A stretch of 64,000 nt of DNA from Alphaproteobacteria bacterium (GCA_009377445.1 WHUA01000005.1:186001-250000); one strand, 5' to 3'. Shown: positions 51,643 through 61,754, counted from the stretch's first letter. A program made the numbers and translations. The notes: generated by a model not told the origin, from the sequence alone.

Positions 51643-52746
51643 TCAATCCTGGCCGGCGGCGAAGACGAAGGCTTGCGCCCGGTCCAGCCCGACGCGCAGG
51701 ACCGTCTCCTCCGTCGGCAGGAAGCGGCCCGGTACCCGGGCATGAAGATGTAGTTCGTCGCCGCTCTGCCGACAGGTGCAGAGATGCACGAGACTTGTCC
51801 GGCCGAGCATGCGGGCGGCGAGCACGCGCGCTTCCGCGGCGTCCTCGGCCATCGGGCGCCCGTCGGCGGGGCTGAGCTTCAGCGCTTCCGGCCGTATCAG
51901 GATCTGCGCGTCCGTCCCGTCGGCAAGCCCGGCGGCGTCGAGCCGGCCGAACGGCGTCTGCACGACGCCGGCATGGACGACGCCCTTCAGCCGGTTCACG
52001 TCGCTGAAGAACTCGGTCACGAAAGCGTTGGCCGGGTGATAATAGAGATTGTCGGGACGGTCGGTCTGGATGTTCCGTCCGGCGCGCATCACGGCGATCC
52101 GATCAGCCATGAACATCGCCTCCTCGGCATCGTGCGTGACCATGAGCGTCGTCTGGCCGCTCTGCTTCAGGAGATGCAGCGTCCGATCGCGGACCTGGTC
52201 GCGCAGCCGCGCGTCCAGCCCGGAAAACGGCTCGTCGAGCAGGATCAGGGGCGGCTTCGGCGCGAGCGCCCGGGCCAGCGCGACGCGCTGCTGCTGTCCA
52301 CCCGAAAGCGCGTGCGGATAGCGGCGCGCGAACTCGGTCAGCCCGGCGCGATCGAGAACCTCGGCGATGCGCATCTTGCGCTCCGCATCGCTGCCGCCGA
52401 TCAGCCCGAATCCGACGTTCTCGGCCACCGTGAGGTGGGGAAACAGCGCGTAATCCTGGAACACGAGCCCGACGTTGCGGTCCTCCGGCGGCAGGTCCCG
52501 GCCGGGCGTGGCGACCGCCGTGCCGGCGATCGCGATGCTGCCCTTCTGGACCCGCTCCAGCCCGGCGACGAGGCGCAACAACGTGGTCTTGCCGCAGCCG
52601 GATGGGCCGAGCAGGCACACGACCTCGCCCGGCACGACGCGCAGGCTGAAACCGTCCACGGCCGCGACCTTGCCGAATCCGTGCGACAATCCCTGTATTT
52701 CGAGCGCGGCGGCGCCGGCCGCGTCATAGGCTGGGCGATGGACCAT
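51643..52746 (-). CDS. ABC transporter ATPase, Fe3+/polyamine-importer type, without partners
   Basis: 367 residues. Walker A GPSGCGKTTL, Q-loop VFQDYALFPHLTVAENV, signature LSGGQQQRVALARALAPKP, Walker B LILLDEPFSGLDA, H-loop VTHDAEEAM, then a C-terminal TOBE-like regulatory domain. This is the FbpC/PotA branch that powers uptake of ferric ion, polyamines or similar. No permease or binding protein gene is in the window. It interrupts the conserved scpB-tatA junction, so it probably arrived later. The start ATG at 52746 has no obvious ribosome site. Confidence 0.88.
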   Translation of the reverse strand: MVHRPAYDAAGAAALEIQGLSHGFGKVAAVDGFSLRVVPGEVVCLLGPSGCGKTTLLRLVAGLERVQKGSIAIAGTAVATPGRDLPPEDRNVGLVFQDYALFPHLTVAENVGFGLIGGSDAERKMRIAEVLDRAGLTEFARRYPHALSGGQQQRVALARALAPKPPLILLDEPFSGLDARLRDQVRDRTLHLLKQSGQTTLMVTHDAEEAMFMADRIAVMRAGRNIQTDRPDNLYYHPANAFVTEFFSDVNRLKGVVHAGVVQTPFGRLDAAGLADGTDAQILIRPEALKLSPADGRPMAEDAAEARVLAARMLGRTSLVHLCTCRQSGDELHLHARVPGRFLPTEETVLRVGLDRAQAFVFAAGQD

Positions 52747-52808
52747 GCACTAACTGATAATCCCGGAACCTCGCCCAAGCAATGTCCGATACGCCGCAGC
52801 GCGCCGGG

Positions 52809-53585
52809 TCACTCCCCGCCATGCGAGCGCGCGATGCGGGGCAAGCGGCGCAATCGGGCTTCGGACAGCTCGTCTTCGTCGTCCGCATCGTCCTCGCCGG
52901 CGCCCTCCTCCGGGTCGGACGGCTCCTCCGCCATGGCTTCGTCCGCAAGGTCCTCCAGCTCGGATTCGACAACCGTCTCTTCGTCTTCCGTCAGCTCGGC
53001 CTCGTCTTCCTCGTCCTCCTCCGCGTGCTCCCGAAGCGCGCTCAGCGGCCCGAAGCCGGGCTTGCGGTCGAGCAGGCCGGCGGCCCGAAGCTCGTCAACG
53101 CCGGGCAGCGCGTCCGCGCCTTCGAGGCCGAAATGGTCGAGGAATGATTCCGACGTGCCCCAGGTGACGGGACGGCCGGGGGTCCGCCGCCGACCGCGCG
53201 GGCGTATCCAGCCCACTTCCAGCAGCAGGTCCAGCGTCCCCCGGCTGAGCGCGACGCCGCGCATCTCTTCGATCTCGGCCCGGGTGATCGGCTGGTGGTA
53301 GGCGATGATGGCCAGGGTCTCGACCGCGGCGCGGGACATCCGCCGCGCCACCACGTTCTCGATCCGCAGGTAGGGCGCGAGGTCCTCGGCCGTGCGGAAC
53401 GCCCAGCCCTTGCCGATGGGCAGCAGGTGGACGCCGCGGTTGGCGTAGATGCCGCGCAGCTCTTCGAGCAACGCCTTGACGTCCGCGCCGTCGGGCATGC
53501 GGTCGCGCAGGGCCTTCTCGTCGACCGGCTCGGCGGCGGCGAACAGCATGGCTTCGAGAATGCGGAGTTGCAGAAAATGGTCCAT
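52809..53585 (-). CDS. scpB: Segregation and condensation protein B
   Basis: 258 residues. Tandem winged helices with LRILEAMLFAAAEPV at the start, then RMSRAAVETLAIIAYHQPITRAEIEEMRGV and RGRRRTPGRPVTWGTSESFLDHFGLE, the ScpB signature. The C-terminal 60 residues are very acidic (Glu/Asp runs), longer than usual. ScpB helps load the SMC complex with ScpA. It starts six bases after scpA. Confidence 0.95.
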   Translation of the reverse strand: MDHFLQLRILEAMLFAAAEPVDEKALRDRMPDGADVKALLEELRGIYANRGVHLLPIGKGWAFRTAEDLAPYLRIENVVARRMSRAAVETLAIIAYHQPITRAEIEEMRGVALSRGTLDLLLEVGWIRPRGRRRTPGRPVTWGTSESFLDHFGLEGADALPGVDELRAAGLLDRKPGFGPLSALREHAEEDEEDEAELTEDEETVVESELEDLADEAMAEEPSDPEEGAGEDDADDEDELSEARLRRLPRIARSHGGE

Positions 53586-53591
53586 TCCCGG

Positions 53592-54428
53592 TTATCCCGT
53601 CTGGCTGTCCGGTTGATCGTTGCGGTCCGCGGAGCGGATATAGAGCGGCGCGAAGCACGCGGATTGCTGCAGCATCAGCTTGCCCGCCTTGGCGAGCTCG
53701 AGGCTCGCGGCGAAGGTCGCCGCCAGTGCCGAGCGCGTCACGAGGCCGCCGCGCAGCCCTTTCGGCAGGAATGCGGACAGCACGGTCCAGTCCGGCACAT
53801 CGCCGACCAGGCCGCGCAGCCGCTCGATCGCCGTTTCCATCGAATACAGCTCGCTCGGATCGATCCTGAGCGCGGTGATGTTGTCGCGGCTCTTGAAGTC
53901 GCCATAGGCCTTGAGAAGCTCGTAGAGCGACAGCTCGTAGACCGGCGTGTTGACGATGTCGAGCGGCTCGGGCGCGCCCCGGCTGAAGAAGTCGCGGTTC
54001 AGCCGCGGCCGCTCGAGCAGCGCCCGGCCCAGATTGCGCATCGCCTCCAGCCGCTGGAGCTGGAAGGCGAGCCGCTCGGCCATCTCCGCCGCCGAAAGCT
54101 GCTCGCCGTCGGCCTCGGTGGAGGGCAGCAGCAGGCGCGATTTGAGGTAGGCGAGCCACGCGGCCATGACCAGATAGTCCGCCGCCAGCTCCAGGCGCAG
54201 CTCGCGGGCCTGCTCGATGAAGGTCAGGTACTGGTTCGCAAGCTGCAGGATCGAGATCTTGGTCAGGTCGACCTTCTGATCGCGCGCGAGCGCCAGCAGC
54301 ACGTCGATCGGTCCTTCGAATCCGTCGAGGTCGAGGAGCAGGCTTCCGCCCTCCCCGCCGTCGTGCTGCGGCCGGGCGTCTTCCTCGAAAAACGGCGTCG
54401 CGTCCTGTGCGGGCGGCTCAATCGTCAT
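53592..54428 (-). CDS. scpA: Segregation and condensation protein A
   Basis: 278 residues. The kleisin N-terminal motif LLLDLDGFEGPIDVLLALARDQKVDLTKISILQLANQYL is clear; YLVMAAWLAYLKSRLLLP follows, and a C-terminal winged helix binds SMC. It acts in chromosome condensation and segregation. Upstream of scpB in one operon; 95 bases after nagZ. Confidence 0.95.
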   Translation of the reverse strand: MTIEPPAQDATPFFEEDARPQHDGGEGGSLLLDLDGFEGPIDVLLALARDQKVDLTKISILQLANQYLTFIEQARELRLELAADYLVMAAWLAYLKSRLLLPSTEADGEQLSAAEMAERLAFQLQRLEAMRNLGRALLERPRLNRDFFSRGAPEPLDIVNTPVYELSLYELLKAYGDFKSRDNITALRIDPSELYSMETAIERLRGLVGDVPDWTVLSAFLPKGLRGGLVTRSALAATFAASLELAKAGKLMLQQSACFAPLYIRSADRNDQPDSQTG

Positions 54429-54523
54429 GGCGGCGCATCATAAGGTAGGGCAAACCCCGATCCCATCGACTTAGTGCCGGGCCGCCCCAGTTCAAATTCC
54501 GAAAAAATATTAAGTATCGATGC

Positions 54524-55564
54524 TTAAGCTATTTTAATATCGAGAATATCGTCGAGTTCGCGGCGCGCACTCTCGACGTCCGGGGCAGGCCGCCCGGAGA
54601 CTAGCCGAAGGGCGTCCAACAGGCGCTTCGACCCCGACTCGGACAAGGGCGGGGCAGCGGCTGCGACCGCCTCCATCTCGGGGAGATCGCCGTTGCAGTG
54701 CAGGACCACGTCGCAGCCTGCGGCGATCACGGCGGCGGTGCGTTCTGGCAGGCTGCCGGCCAGCGCCTTCATGCAGATATCGTCGCTCATCAGCAGCCCG
54801 CCGAAGCCGAGCTCGCCGCGGATGACCGATCGGATGAGCGAGGGCGACGTAGTCGCCGGCCGCGCGGCGTCCACGGCGGCGTAGACGATATGCGCGGTCA
54901 TCGCCATCGGCATGTCGGACAGCGCCTTGAACGGCGCGAAATCGGACTGGCGCAGGAGGTCGAGCGGCGTTTCCACCACGGGCAGGCTCTCGTGGCTGTC
55001 CGCATGCGCGCGGCCGTGGCCGGGGATATGCTTGACGACCGGAACCACCCCCGCTTCGAGGAAGCCTTCGCAGGAAGCGCGGCCGAGCCGTGCGATCATC
55101 GCCGGGTCTTCCGAGAAGGCGCGATCGCCGATGATATCGTGCGCCCCCGCGACGCGCAGGTCGAGCACCGGGGCGCAGTCCACGTTGATGCCGAGCGCCC
55201 GCAGCTCCGCGCCAATCAGCAAGGCGTTGAGGCGCGCCGCGCGCTCGCCCCGCGCGGCATCCGCCTCCGCGATGCGGCCGAACACAGCCACGGGCGGCGC
55301 CTTGCGCCAGGGCGGCGACGGCAACCGCGCCACGCGCCCGCCTTCCTGGTCGATCAGGACCGGCGCGTCCGCCCGGCCGACGCAATCGCGGAAATCGGCA
55401 ACCAGCGCTTCGATCTGGCCCGCGGACTCGATGTTGCGGCGGAACAGGATGTAGCCCGCGGGGTCGCTTGCCCGGAAGAACGCGCGCTCCTTCTGCGAGA
55501 GCGTCGTGCCGGCCGATCCGAAGAATGCCGCGAGCGGGGCGCGGCTAGTTCTTGGGATTGACAA
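54524..55564 (-). CDS. nagZ: Beta-N-acetylhexosaminidase NagZ
   Basis: About 346 residues of glycoside hydrolase family 3. The NagZ catalytic loop KHIPGHGRAHADSHESLP carries the His/Asp dyad; the substrate-side motif LIDQEGGRV and LLMSDDICMKAL (Asp nucleophile) are seen. It removes GlcNAc from muropeptides in peptidoglycan recycling. The best start is a TTG at 55564 inside the last codons of the SPOR gene; no ATG lies near the expected N-terminus. Confidence 0.93.
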   Translation of the reverse strand: MSIPRTSRAPLAAFFGSAGTTLSQKERAFFRASDPAGYILFRRNIESAGQIEALVADFRDCVGRADAPVLIDQEGGRVARLPSPPWRKAPPVAVFGRIAEADAARGERAARLNALLIGAELRALGINVDCAPVLDLRVAGAHDIIGDRAFSEDPAMIARLGRASCEGFLEAGVVPVVKHIPGHGRAHADSHESLPVVETPLDLLRQSDFAPFKALSDMPMAMTAHIVYAAVDAARPATTSPSLIRSVIRGELGFGGLLMSDDICMKALAGSLPERTAAVIAAGCDVVLHCNGDLPEMEAVAAAAPPLSESGSKRLLDALRLVSGRPAPDVESARRELDDILDIKIA

Positions 55565-56495
55565 TGATACACCCGATCTGGCGGCGCTTGAGCTGGTCGC
55601 ACAGCGTCCGTGCGCTGGCCGAATCCTTCAGCGGCCCGGCCTGGATGCGGTAATAGGTCTTTCCGCTGATGGTGGCCTTCTCGACGTTCAGGGCGAGCTG
55701 GCCCAGCAGATCGCCGTTCTTTTCCCGCTGCACGGACCAGAAACCGGTCGCCTGCCCTTCGGTGGACACTGAGCCGAGCTGGATTCGATAGGCGCCCGTG
55801 GGAATGGACGCGACCTGCTGCGCCGGCTCCGCGCGCGCGACCGGCTTATCGACCGGCTTGGCGTCGGCGGCCCGCGCCTCCGCCGGCGGCGCGCCCGCGG
55901 ATTTCGGTTGCCGGAGCGCCGGCTGAAGCTCCTTCGACGGGGCGGGGATCGTCGGCGGCGGCACCAGGGAACGGGCCGATTGGCCGGCCGGAACCGGCTG
56001 TCCGATCGGCGCGGACACGCCCGGCGTCGCCGCCGGGGCCGGGCCGTCGGGGACCGTATCGGCCGACCGCACGCGCGAGTTCTCGCCCGGACCGGCGGCT
56101 GCCGGCGCTGCTGCCGGCGCCACTGCAGGAGCCGGGGGCGTCATGGGGCGCTCCGGCGGCGGCAGGATCCGCTCGACGGGGTTCTGCTCGCTTATATCGT
56201 TGAGCGACTGATAGACGGTCATCCCCTGGTGCGGGATCTTGGCGCCGCCGGGGCTGTCGGGCGCGACCTTCATCGGGCCGGCCGGCTTGAGCAGCGGCGC
56301 GGAGCCTTCGCTGCCCTCCTTCACGCCCGCATTGTAGGAATACCAGGCGATCGTAACGCCGCCGGTCATGACGATCATCATGATGAGGATGGGCACGATA
56401 AGCGAGGCCGGTCGGCGGACCGGCCGGTGAACGTCGCGCTCCAGCTCGTCGAGCGCGGTCAAGTCATCCCGCATCGGGTCGCGGCGACCGATCAT
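55545..56495 (-). CDS. SPOR-domain membrane protein
   Basis: 316 residues: a cytosolic N-terminus, one membrane helix (about residues 32-53, [21 protein letters not shown]), a 170-residue Pro/Ala-rich periplasmic linker, and a C-terminal SPOR domain ([36 protein letters not shown]) that binds denuded septal glycan. This is the common layout of a cell-division SPOR protein. The ATG overlaps the argS stop by four bases; the 3' end overlaps the nagZ start. Confidence 0.9.
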   Translation of the reverse strand: MIGRRDPMRDDLTALDELERDVHRPVRRPASLIVPILIMMIVMTGGVTIAWYSYNAGVKEGSEGSAPLLKPAGPMKVAPDSPGGAKIPHQGMTVYQSLNDISEQNPVERILPPPERPMTPPAPAVAPAAAPAAAGPGENSRVRSADTVPDGPAPAATPGVSAPIGQPVPAGQSARSLVPPPTIPAPSKELQPALRQPKSAGAPPAEARAADAKPVDKPVARAEPAQQVASIPTGAYRIQLGSVSTEGQATGFWSVQREKNGDLLGQLALNVEKATISGKTYYRIQAGPLKDSASARTLCDQLKRRQIGCIIVNPKN

Positions 56496-58258
56496 CGCAA
56501 TTCCTCCACCGGGTGGACACCGAATATGCCGAGCCCCGCGGCGATCACCGTCTGCACGCCGCGCACCAGCGCCAGGCGGGCCGTGGTCAGCTCCGGATCG
56601 TCCTCGATAATGAACCGCAGGGTCGCGTCCTCCTTGCCCTTCGTCCACAGGGCATGGAATTCGGACGCCAAGTCATACATGTAGAACGCGAGGCGGTGCG
56701 GCTCGTGCGCTTCCGCGGCCGATTCCACCGTGCGCGGCCAGTTCCCCATGGCCCTGATCAGACCAAGCTCGGATTCATCCGTCAAGCGCGCGAAATTAGC
56801 GGCGCGCAGCGATTCCGGGGAGATATCCAGCCCCGGCATCGCCGTCCGGGCCATGCGCATCACGGAATGGCAGCGGGCATGGGCGTACTGGACGTAGAAC
56901 ACCGGGTTGTCGCGCGACTGCTCGGTCACCGCCGTCAGGTCGAAGTCCAGCCCCGCGTCGTTCTTGCGCGTCAGCATGATGAAGCGGACCACGTCCTTCC
57001 CCACCTCGTCGACGAGGTCGCGGAGCGTCACGAAGGTGCCGGCGCGCTTCGACATCTTCACCGGCTCGCCCTGGTCCATGATGCGGACGATCTGGCAGAT
57101 CTTCACGTCGAGCGCCGCCTTGCCGCCGGTGATCGCCTTCGTCGCCGCCTGCATCCGCTTGACGTAGCCGCCGTGGTCGGCGCCCCAAACGTCGATCTGG
57201 ATGGCGAAGCCGCGCTTGTACTTGTCCCAGTGATAGGCGATGTCGCTCGCGAAATAGGTCCAGCTTCCGTCCGATTTCTTCAGCGGGCGATCAACATCGT
57301 CTCCGAACTGGCTGGCCCGGAACAGGGTTTGCGGCCGCGGCTCCCAGTCGTCGGGCGCCTTGCCCTTGGGCGGCTCCAGGATGCCGGTATAGATCAGGCC
57401 GCGCGATTCCAGCTCGGCGAGCGCCTCGCCCACCTTGCCGGCGTCGACCAGGGCGCGCTCGGAGGTGAACACGTCGTGCCGCACGCCGAGCGCGGCCAGG
57501 TCCGCGCGGACGAGATCCATCATCGCCGCGACCGCCTTGCTGCGGATCGCCGGCAGCCATTCCGCCTCGCCGGCATCGCGCCAGCGCGCCCCGTCCTCGG
57601 CGGCGATGGCGCTGCCCACAGCCTTCAGGTAGTCGCCGGGATACAGCCCCTCCGGGATCGCGCCGATGTCGTCGCCCAGCGCCTCGCGGTAGCGAAGGAA
57701 GGCCGAGCGCGCCAGGATGTCGACCTGAGCGCCGGCATCGTTGATGTAGTACTCGCGGCACACGTCGTAGCCCGCGGCGGCCAGCAGGGACGCCAGCACG
57801 TCGCCGAACACCGTGCCCCGCGCGTGTCCGATATGCAGCGGGCCCGTCGGATTGGCGGAGACGTACTCCACGTTGACGCGCGCGCCCCTGCCCCCACGCC
57901 CGCCCATGTCCGACCGGCCGAAGCCTTCGCCTTCGGCGAGGATGGCCGAGAGGCAGTCGAGCCAGACCGCGCGGTCGAGGCGGAGGTTGATGAAGCCCGG
58001 CCCGGCGATCTCCGCCGTGGCGACGCCGGGAAGCGTCCGGATCCTGTCCGCCAGCAGCGCCGCAAGGTCGCGCGGCTTCATGCCGGCGTCCTTGGCGAGG
58101 ATCATCGCCGCGTTGACGGCCATGTCGCCATGCGATGCGTCGCGCGGCGGCTCCACCGCCACGCGCACCGTCTCCAGCCCTGCGGGCAGCGTGCCGTCGG
58201 CAGCGAGACCCTGGAGAAGCTCGAGGATCCGGCCGCGCATGTCGCGAAAGAGGTTCAT
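56492..58258 (-). CDS. argS: Arginyl-tRNA synthetase
   Basis: 588 residues. Class I synthetase with the HIGH motif in [15 protein letters not shown] and a KMSKS-type loop in [14 protein letters not shown], which is more complete than in many ArgRS. The N-terminal tRNA-binding domain and C-terminal anticodon-binding DALR domain are both present ([18 protein letters not shown]). The ATG overlaps the dgt stop by four bases. Confidence 0.97.
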   Translation of the reverse strand: MNLFRDMRGRILELLQGLAADGTLPAGLETVRVAVEPPRDASHGDMAVNAAMILAKDAGMKPRDLAALLADRIRTLPGVATAEIAGPGFINLRLDRAVWLDCLSAILAEGEGFGRSDMGGRGGRGARVNVEYVSANPTGPLHIGHARGTVFGDVLASLLAAAGYDVCREYYINDAGAQVDILARSAFLRYREALGDDIGAIPEGLYPGDYLKAVGSAIAAEDGARWRDAGEAEWLPAIRSKAVAAMMDLVRADLAALGVRHDVFTSERALVDAGKVGEALAELESRGLIYTGILEPPKGKAPDDWEPRPQTLFRASQFGDDVDRPLKKSDGSWTYFASDIAYHWDKYKRGFAIQIDVWGADHGGYVKRMQAATKAITGGKAALDVKICQIVRIMDQGEPVKMSKRAGTFVTLRDLVDEVGKDVVRFIMLTRKNDAGLDFDLTAVTEQSRDNPVFYVQYAHARCHSVMRMARTAMPGLDISPESLRAANFARLTDESELGLIRAMGNWPRTVESAAEAHEPHRLAFYMYDLASEFHALWTKGKEDATLRFIIEDDPELTTARLALVRGVQTVIAAGLGIFGVHPVEELR

Positions 58259-59436
58259 TCGGCCGGCGCCTTCCCGGCCTTCATGTGACGGTGCGCCCGT
58301 TCGGCATAGCGGTCGGTCATGCCGGCGATGTAGTCAGCGGCCACGCGCGCCGTCGCGAGCGTCCCGGGCCCGTCCGTCAGGCGGCGCCACTGCTCGGGCA
58401 GCAGGCCGGGCGCGCCCATGAAGCCCTCGAACAGGTCACGGACGATTTCGCGGGCGGCCCCGGTCTCCTTGGTGACGGACGGATGACGGTACATGTTCTC
58501 GAACAGGAAGCTCTTAATCGCGCGGTCCTTTTGGACCATCGCGGGAGAGAACGCAACGACCGGCTGGCCGAGCGCGCGCACGGCGGCGGCGGAAACCGGA
58601 TCGGCCTCGCGGATGCGGCGGCGCGTCTCGGCCAGGACGTCGTTGACCATGGCGTCGATCTGCCGCCGCACGACTTCCTGGATCAGCCGGCCCGGCTCGA
58701 TTCGCGGATACTGGCGCGCCACCGCCTCGTAGATCTCGGCGATGTGCGGCACCGCGGCGGCGAGCGTCTCCATGGTGAAGAGCTTCGCCCTGAGGCCGTC
58801 GTCGACGTCGTGGTTGTCGTAGGCGATGTCGTCGGCGATTGCGGCCACCTGCGCCTCCGGGCCGGCGAAGCTGTCGAGCTCCAGGTCGTGCTTGCCGATG
58901 TAGTCGGCGATGGTGCGTGGCAGCGGCTTCTTCTTCGCCTTGCGCCCGGTCAGCGGGCCGTTGTGCTTGACCAGCCCCTCCAACGTCTCCCAGGTCAGGT
59001 TCAGCCCGTCGAAGGCCGCGTAGCGCTGCTCCAGGTAAACGACGACGCGCAGCGTCTGGTCGTTGTGGTCGAAGCCGCCGAAGGGCTTCATCGCCGCGTC
59101 GAGCGCTTCTTCCCCCGCATGGCCGAACGGCGGATGGCCGAAGTCGTGCGCCAGCGCCAGCGCCTCCGCAAGGTCGTGGTCGAGGCTCATGCTGCGCGCC
59201 AGCCCGCGCGCGATCTGCGCCACCTCCAGGCTGTGGGTCAGCCGGGTGCGGAAATGGTCGCCTTCCGGCGACACGAAGACCTGGGTCTTGTGCATCAGGC
59301 GACGCAGCGCCGTGGAATGGATGATGCGGTCGCGGTCGCGCTGGAAGCAGGTCCGAGTCTCGCTCTCGGGCTCGCCGTGGAGGCGGCCACGGCTTGCCAT
59401 GGGATCGCTGGCGTACGGCGCGCGGTCGGAAGCCAT
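58255..59436 (-). CDS. dgt: Deoxyguanosinetriphosphate triphosphohydrolase-like protein
   Basis: 393 residues from the ATG at 59436 ([12 protein letters not shown], the usual start). HD-domain residues: His in [14 protein letters not shown], the His-Asp pair in [18 protein letters not shown], and Asp in [15 protein letters not shown]. It hydrolyses dNTPs to nucleoside and tripolyphosphate, limiting dNTP pools. First gene of the long leftward cluster; divergent from the erpA-like gene. Confidence 0.94.
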   Translation of the reverse strand: MASDRAPYASDPMASRGRLHGEPESETRTCFQRDRDRIIHSTALRRLMHKTQVFVSPEGDHFRTRLTHSLEVAQIARGLARSMSLDHDLAEALALAHDFGHPPFGHAGEEALDAAMKPFGGFDHNDQTLRVVVYLEQRYAAFDGLNLTWETLEGLVKHNGPLTGRKAKKKPLPRTIADYIGKHDLELDSFAGPEAQVAAIADDIAYDNHDVDDGLRAKLFTMETLAAAVPHIAEIYEAVARQYPRIEPGRLIQEVVRRQIDAMVNDVLAETRRRIREADPVSAAAVRALGQPVVAFSPAMVQKDRAIKSFLFENMYRHPSVTKETGAAREIVRDLFEGFMGAPGLLPEQWRRLTDGPGTLATARVAADYIAGMTDRYAERAHRHMKAGKAPAE

Positions 59437-59511
59437 GGCGCGAAAACTATAGAGGCCGGCGGAGAAACGCAACGGCCCCAGCGGCTTCCGGCCGGCTGCG
59501 TATCCCGGCCA

Positions 59512-59539
59512 TTGACAAAAACTGGCAAAACCCTATCTA
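59512..59539 (+). promoter_or_regulatory. Sigma-70-like promoter of the erpA-like gene
   Basis: A perfect -35 TTGACA at 59512-59517, a 16-base spacer, and TATCTA at 59534-59539, about 45 bases before the ATG at 59584. It is the clearest promoter in the window. No IscR consensus was recognised around it. Confidence 0.7.
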
Positions 59540-59583
59540 ACCCCCTAGAATACCGGCGACTCCGAGGGATTCAGGAACACCGC

Positions 59584-59946
59584 ATGAGCGACGTCTTCGC
59601 AATGGAAAAGAGCAGCGCCGGCCGCCAGTTCGCGGTCAGCGAGAGCGCTTCCCGCCGAATCGCGAAGCTGCTGGAGGGCGAGCCCAGCGGCTCCATGCTG
59701 CGGGTGACCGTCTCAGGCGGGGGCTGCTCCGGCTACCAGTACGGCTTCGGCTTCGATTCCGACAAGACCGCCGACGACCACGTGTTCGAGGCCAACGGCG
59801 TGACTGTGGTGGTCGACGACGTGTCGCTCGACCTGCTCGCCGGGGCGGAGCTCGACTTCGTCGAGGACCTCATCGGCGCCTCCTTCCAGGTCAAGAACCC
59901 GAACGCCACTTCGTCTTGCGGCTGCGGGTCGTCTTTCGCGGTTTGA
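59584..59946 (+). CDS. erpA: Iron-sulfur cluster insertion protein, ErpA/IscA type
   Basis: 120 residues with the A-type carrier pattern: the first Cys in VSGGGCSGYQYGF and the C-terminal pair in SSCGCGSSF. It carries [4Fe-4S] clusters to target enzymes. The ATG at 59584 follows AGGAAC at good spacing and a strong promoter. It is divergent from dgt, as in many alphaproteobacteria. Whether this is ErpA or another A-type protein cannot be settled from one gene. Confidence 0.92.
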   Translation: MSDVFAMEKSSAGRQFAVSESASRRIAKLLEGEPSGSMLRVTVSGGGCSGYQYGFGFDSDKTADDHVFEANGVTVVVDDVSLDLLAGAELDFVEDLIGASFQVKNPNATSSCGCGSSFAV

Positions 59947-59974
59947 GCCGGCCGAGTAAATCGGAGATGCGCAA

Positions 59975-60126
59975 TCGCATTTGCGTATCTTGCATGAGCG
60001 CCGTGCGTCCTTCGACTGGCTCAGGATGAGGGTGAGTCTTCTTGGCATTGAGAAAAGCCTCATGCTGAGCTTGTCGAAGCACGCACCCCGCTTGTCCCAA
60101 TCGCCGCGAGCATCCTTCAAATGCGA
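59975..60126 (-). repeat. Family E element, inverted copy E4
   Basis: The same block order as E1-E3 read on the minus strand: CGCATTTGAAGG, GGGGTGCGTGCTTCGAC, AGCATGAGG, CTCATCCTGAGC, then ACGCAAATGCG. More diverged than E1-E3, and not next to an amidohydrolase. It fills most of the 218-bp gap between the erpA-like and TcuA-like genes, which are convergent. Confidence 0.7.
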
Positions 60127-60164
60127 TTGTCCTCGCTGCAAGGGGGGAGAACTTTAAGGCAACC

Positions 60165-61652
60165 CTACCCGTTCTTCCGCGAATACGCCGCCGCGCTCTC
60201 GCCGGCGAGCTTGCCGAAGACGGTGCCGGCCATCAGGCCGCTGCCGCCAGGATAGTTCTCGAAGAACAGGCCGCCGACCAGCTCGCCCGCCGCGTAGAGG
60301 CCGGGGATGGAGCGGTCGCTCAGGTCCTGCACCTCTCCCTTGTCGTCGATCCTGAGCCCGCCGAAGGTGAAGGTGATGCCGGTCGTGGTCACGTAGGCCT
60401 CGAAGGGCGGCTTGTCGATCGGCAGCGCCCAGTTGGTCTTGTTGGGCGTAAGGCCCTCGGTCGTGACGCCGTCGAGGATCGCCGGGTTGAACTTGCCCGG
60501 CCGGCAGGCGGCGTTGAATTGGTCGATGGTCGCCTTCAAGGTCGGCGGATCGATCTCGAGCCCGGCGGCCAGCTCCTCGATGGTATCGGCCTTCACCTTG
60601 GTCACCTGGCGGATGCGGTACTCGTCGCGCAGCAGCGGGATGGTCTTCTGGTCGAAGATCTGGATCGCGGTGCGGAAGGGCTGGCTCATGATCTCGCGGC
60701 CGAACTTCACGTAGGTGTGGTTGCGCAGGTCCTCGCCCTCGTCCACGAAGCGCTTGCCGTGCAGGTTGACCATGATGCCCCACGGGTAGGAATGCTTCTG
60801 GAAGTTGTCGAGGACTTCCCGGTCGCCGTAGGGCGGCGCGGAGTAGTCCCAGCCGACCGAGTGGCAGCCCGACCAGTTGCCGTAGGGCCTGGCGCCGATG
60901 TCGATGGCCATGCGGATGCCGTCGCCCGTGTTGTGGCGCGTGCCGCGCACGCGGCATAGGTCCCAGCCCGGCCCGAGGTAGCAGACGCGCATCTCGGGAT
61001 TCGATTCGAAGCCGCCGCAGGCGAGGACGACCGCCTTGGCCGCGATCTCCTCGTAGCCGTTCGGCCCGCGGACCTCGAGCCCGGTGATGCGCCGCTTCCG
61101 GTCCTGGATCAGGCGCGACGCGCCGGTCGAATAGCGGATCTCGCAGCCGATCCTGGCGACGCGCTGCAGCTCGGCCTCGACCAGCCCGGCGCCGCCGCCG
61201 ACGGCCTCGATGTTCACGCCGCCGTAGAAGTGATGCTTGCCCTCGACCAGGAAGGACTGCCGGCCGAACATCGGGATGAAGCGGATGCCGTGGCTGCGCA
61301 GCCAGACCATCGCCGGGCGCGAACCGTCGATCAGCCGCCACGCCATGTCCTCGTCGGCCTGGTGGCGGGTGACCTTCATCAAAGTTTCGTAGAAGACGTC
61401 GCGGTCATGGACCGGCAGCACGATCTGCGAGCGCTCGGCCTCCGACAGGTCGGTCAGCACGTCCTTCGCGACGTCGTCGACGCCGGTGTGGCAGAAGCGG
61501 AATCCGCCGGCGGTGAAGTAGGAGTTGCCGCCCTTCTCTTCCTCCGACGCCTTCTCCAGGATCAGGACATTGGCGCCGTTCTCGCGGGCGGCCATGGCCG
61601 CGCTCAGCGCCGCGTTCCCGGCGCCGACAACAACGACATCGTAATCGGTCAT
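60165..61652 (-). CDS. FAD-dependent dehydrogenase, tricarballylate dehydrogenase TcuA-like
   Basis: 495 residues of the fumarate reductase/succinate dehydrogenase flavoprotein superfamily. FAD site YDVVVVGAGNAALSAAMAA, then GGNSYFTAGGFRFCHTGVDDV, HNTGDGIRMA, and a C-terminal TFGGLRIDDKGEV plus GLYAAGELVGGLF block. The TcuA subgroup oxidises tricarballylate to cis-aconitate. The electron-transfer partner TcuB and the transporter TcuC are not nearby, so the substrate is open. The ATG at 61652 follows GGGAG. Confidence 0.85.
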   Translation of the reverse strand: MTDYDVVVVGAGNAALSAAMAARENGANVLILEKASEEEKGGNSYFTAGGFRFCHTGVDDVAKDVLTDLSEAERSQIVLPVHDRDVFYETLMKVTRHQADEDMAWRLIDGSRPAMVWLRSHGIRFIPMFGRQSFLVEGKHHFYGGVNIEAVGGGAGLVEAELQRVARIGCEIRYSTGASRLIQDRKRRITGLEVRGPNGYEEIAAKAVVLACGGFESNPEMRVCYLGPGWDLCRVRGTRHNTGDGIRMAIDIGARPYGNWSGCHSVGWDYSAPPYGDREVLDNFQKHSYPWGIMVNLHGKRFVDEGEDLRNHTYVKFGREIMSQPFRTAIQIFDQKTIPLLRDEYRIRQVTKVKADTIEELAAGLEIDPPTLKATIDQFNAACRPGKFNPAILDGVTTEGLTPNKTNWALPIDKPPFEAYVTTTGITFTFGGLRIDDKGEVQDLSDRSIPGLYAAGELVGGLFFENYPGGSGLMAGTVFGKLAGESAAAYSRKNG

Positions 61653-61754
61653 TCGCTTGCTCCCGTCAGGTGGACGGCGGGAGTTTTAGCCTCGATGCTA
61701 TTCTAAAGTAAAATTCAAATATTTTTATTATTATTGATTTTTTATGAATTTAAG

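Noticed and set aside
54480..54523. GTTCAAATTCC resembling a tRNA T-arm
   Set aside because: No acceptor, D or anticodon stems around it; AT-rich intergenic sequence.
56513..58288. A 591-codon frame antisense to argS
   Set aside because: Shadow of argS.
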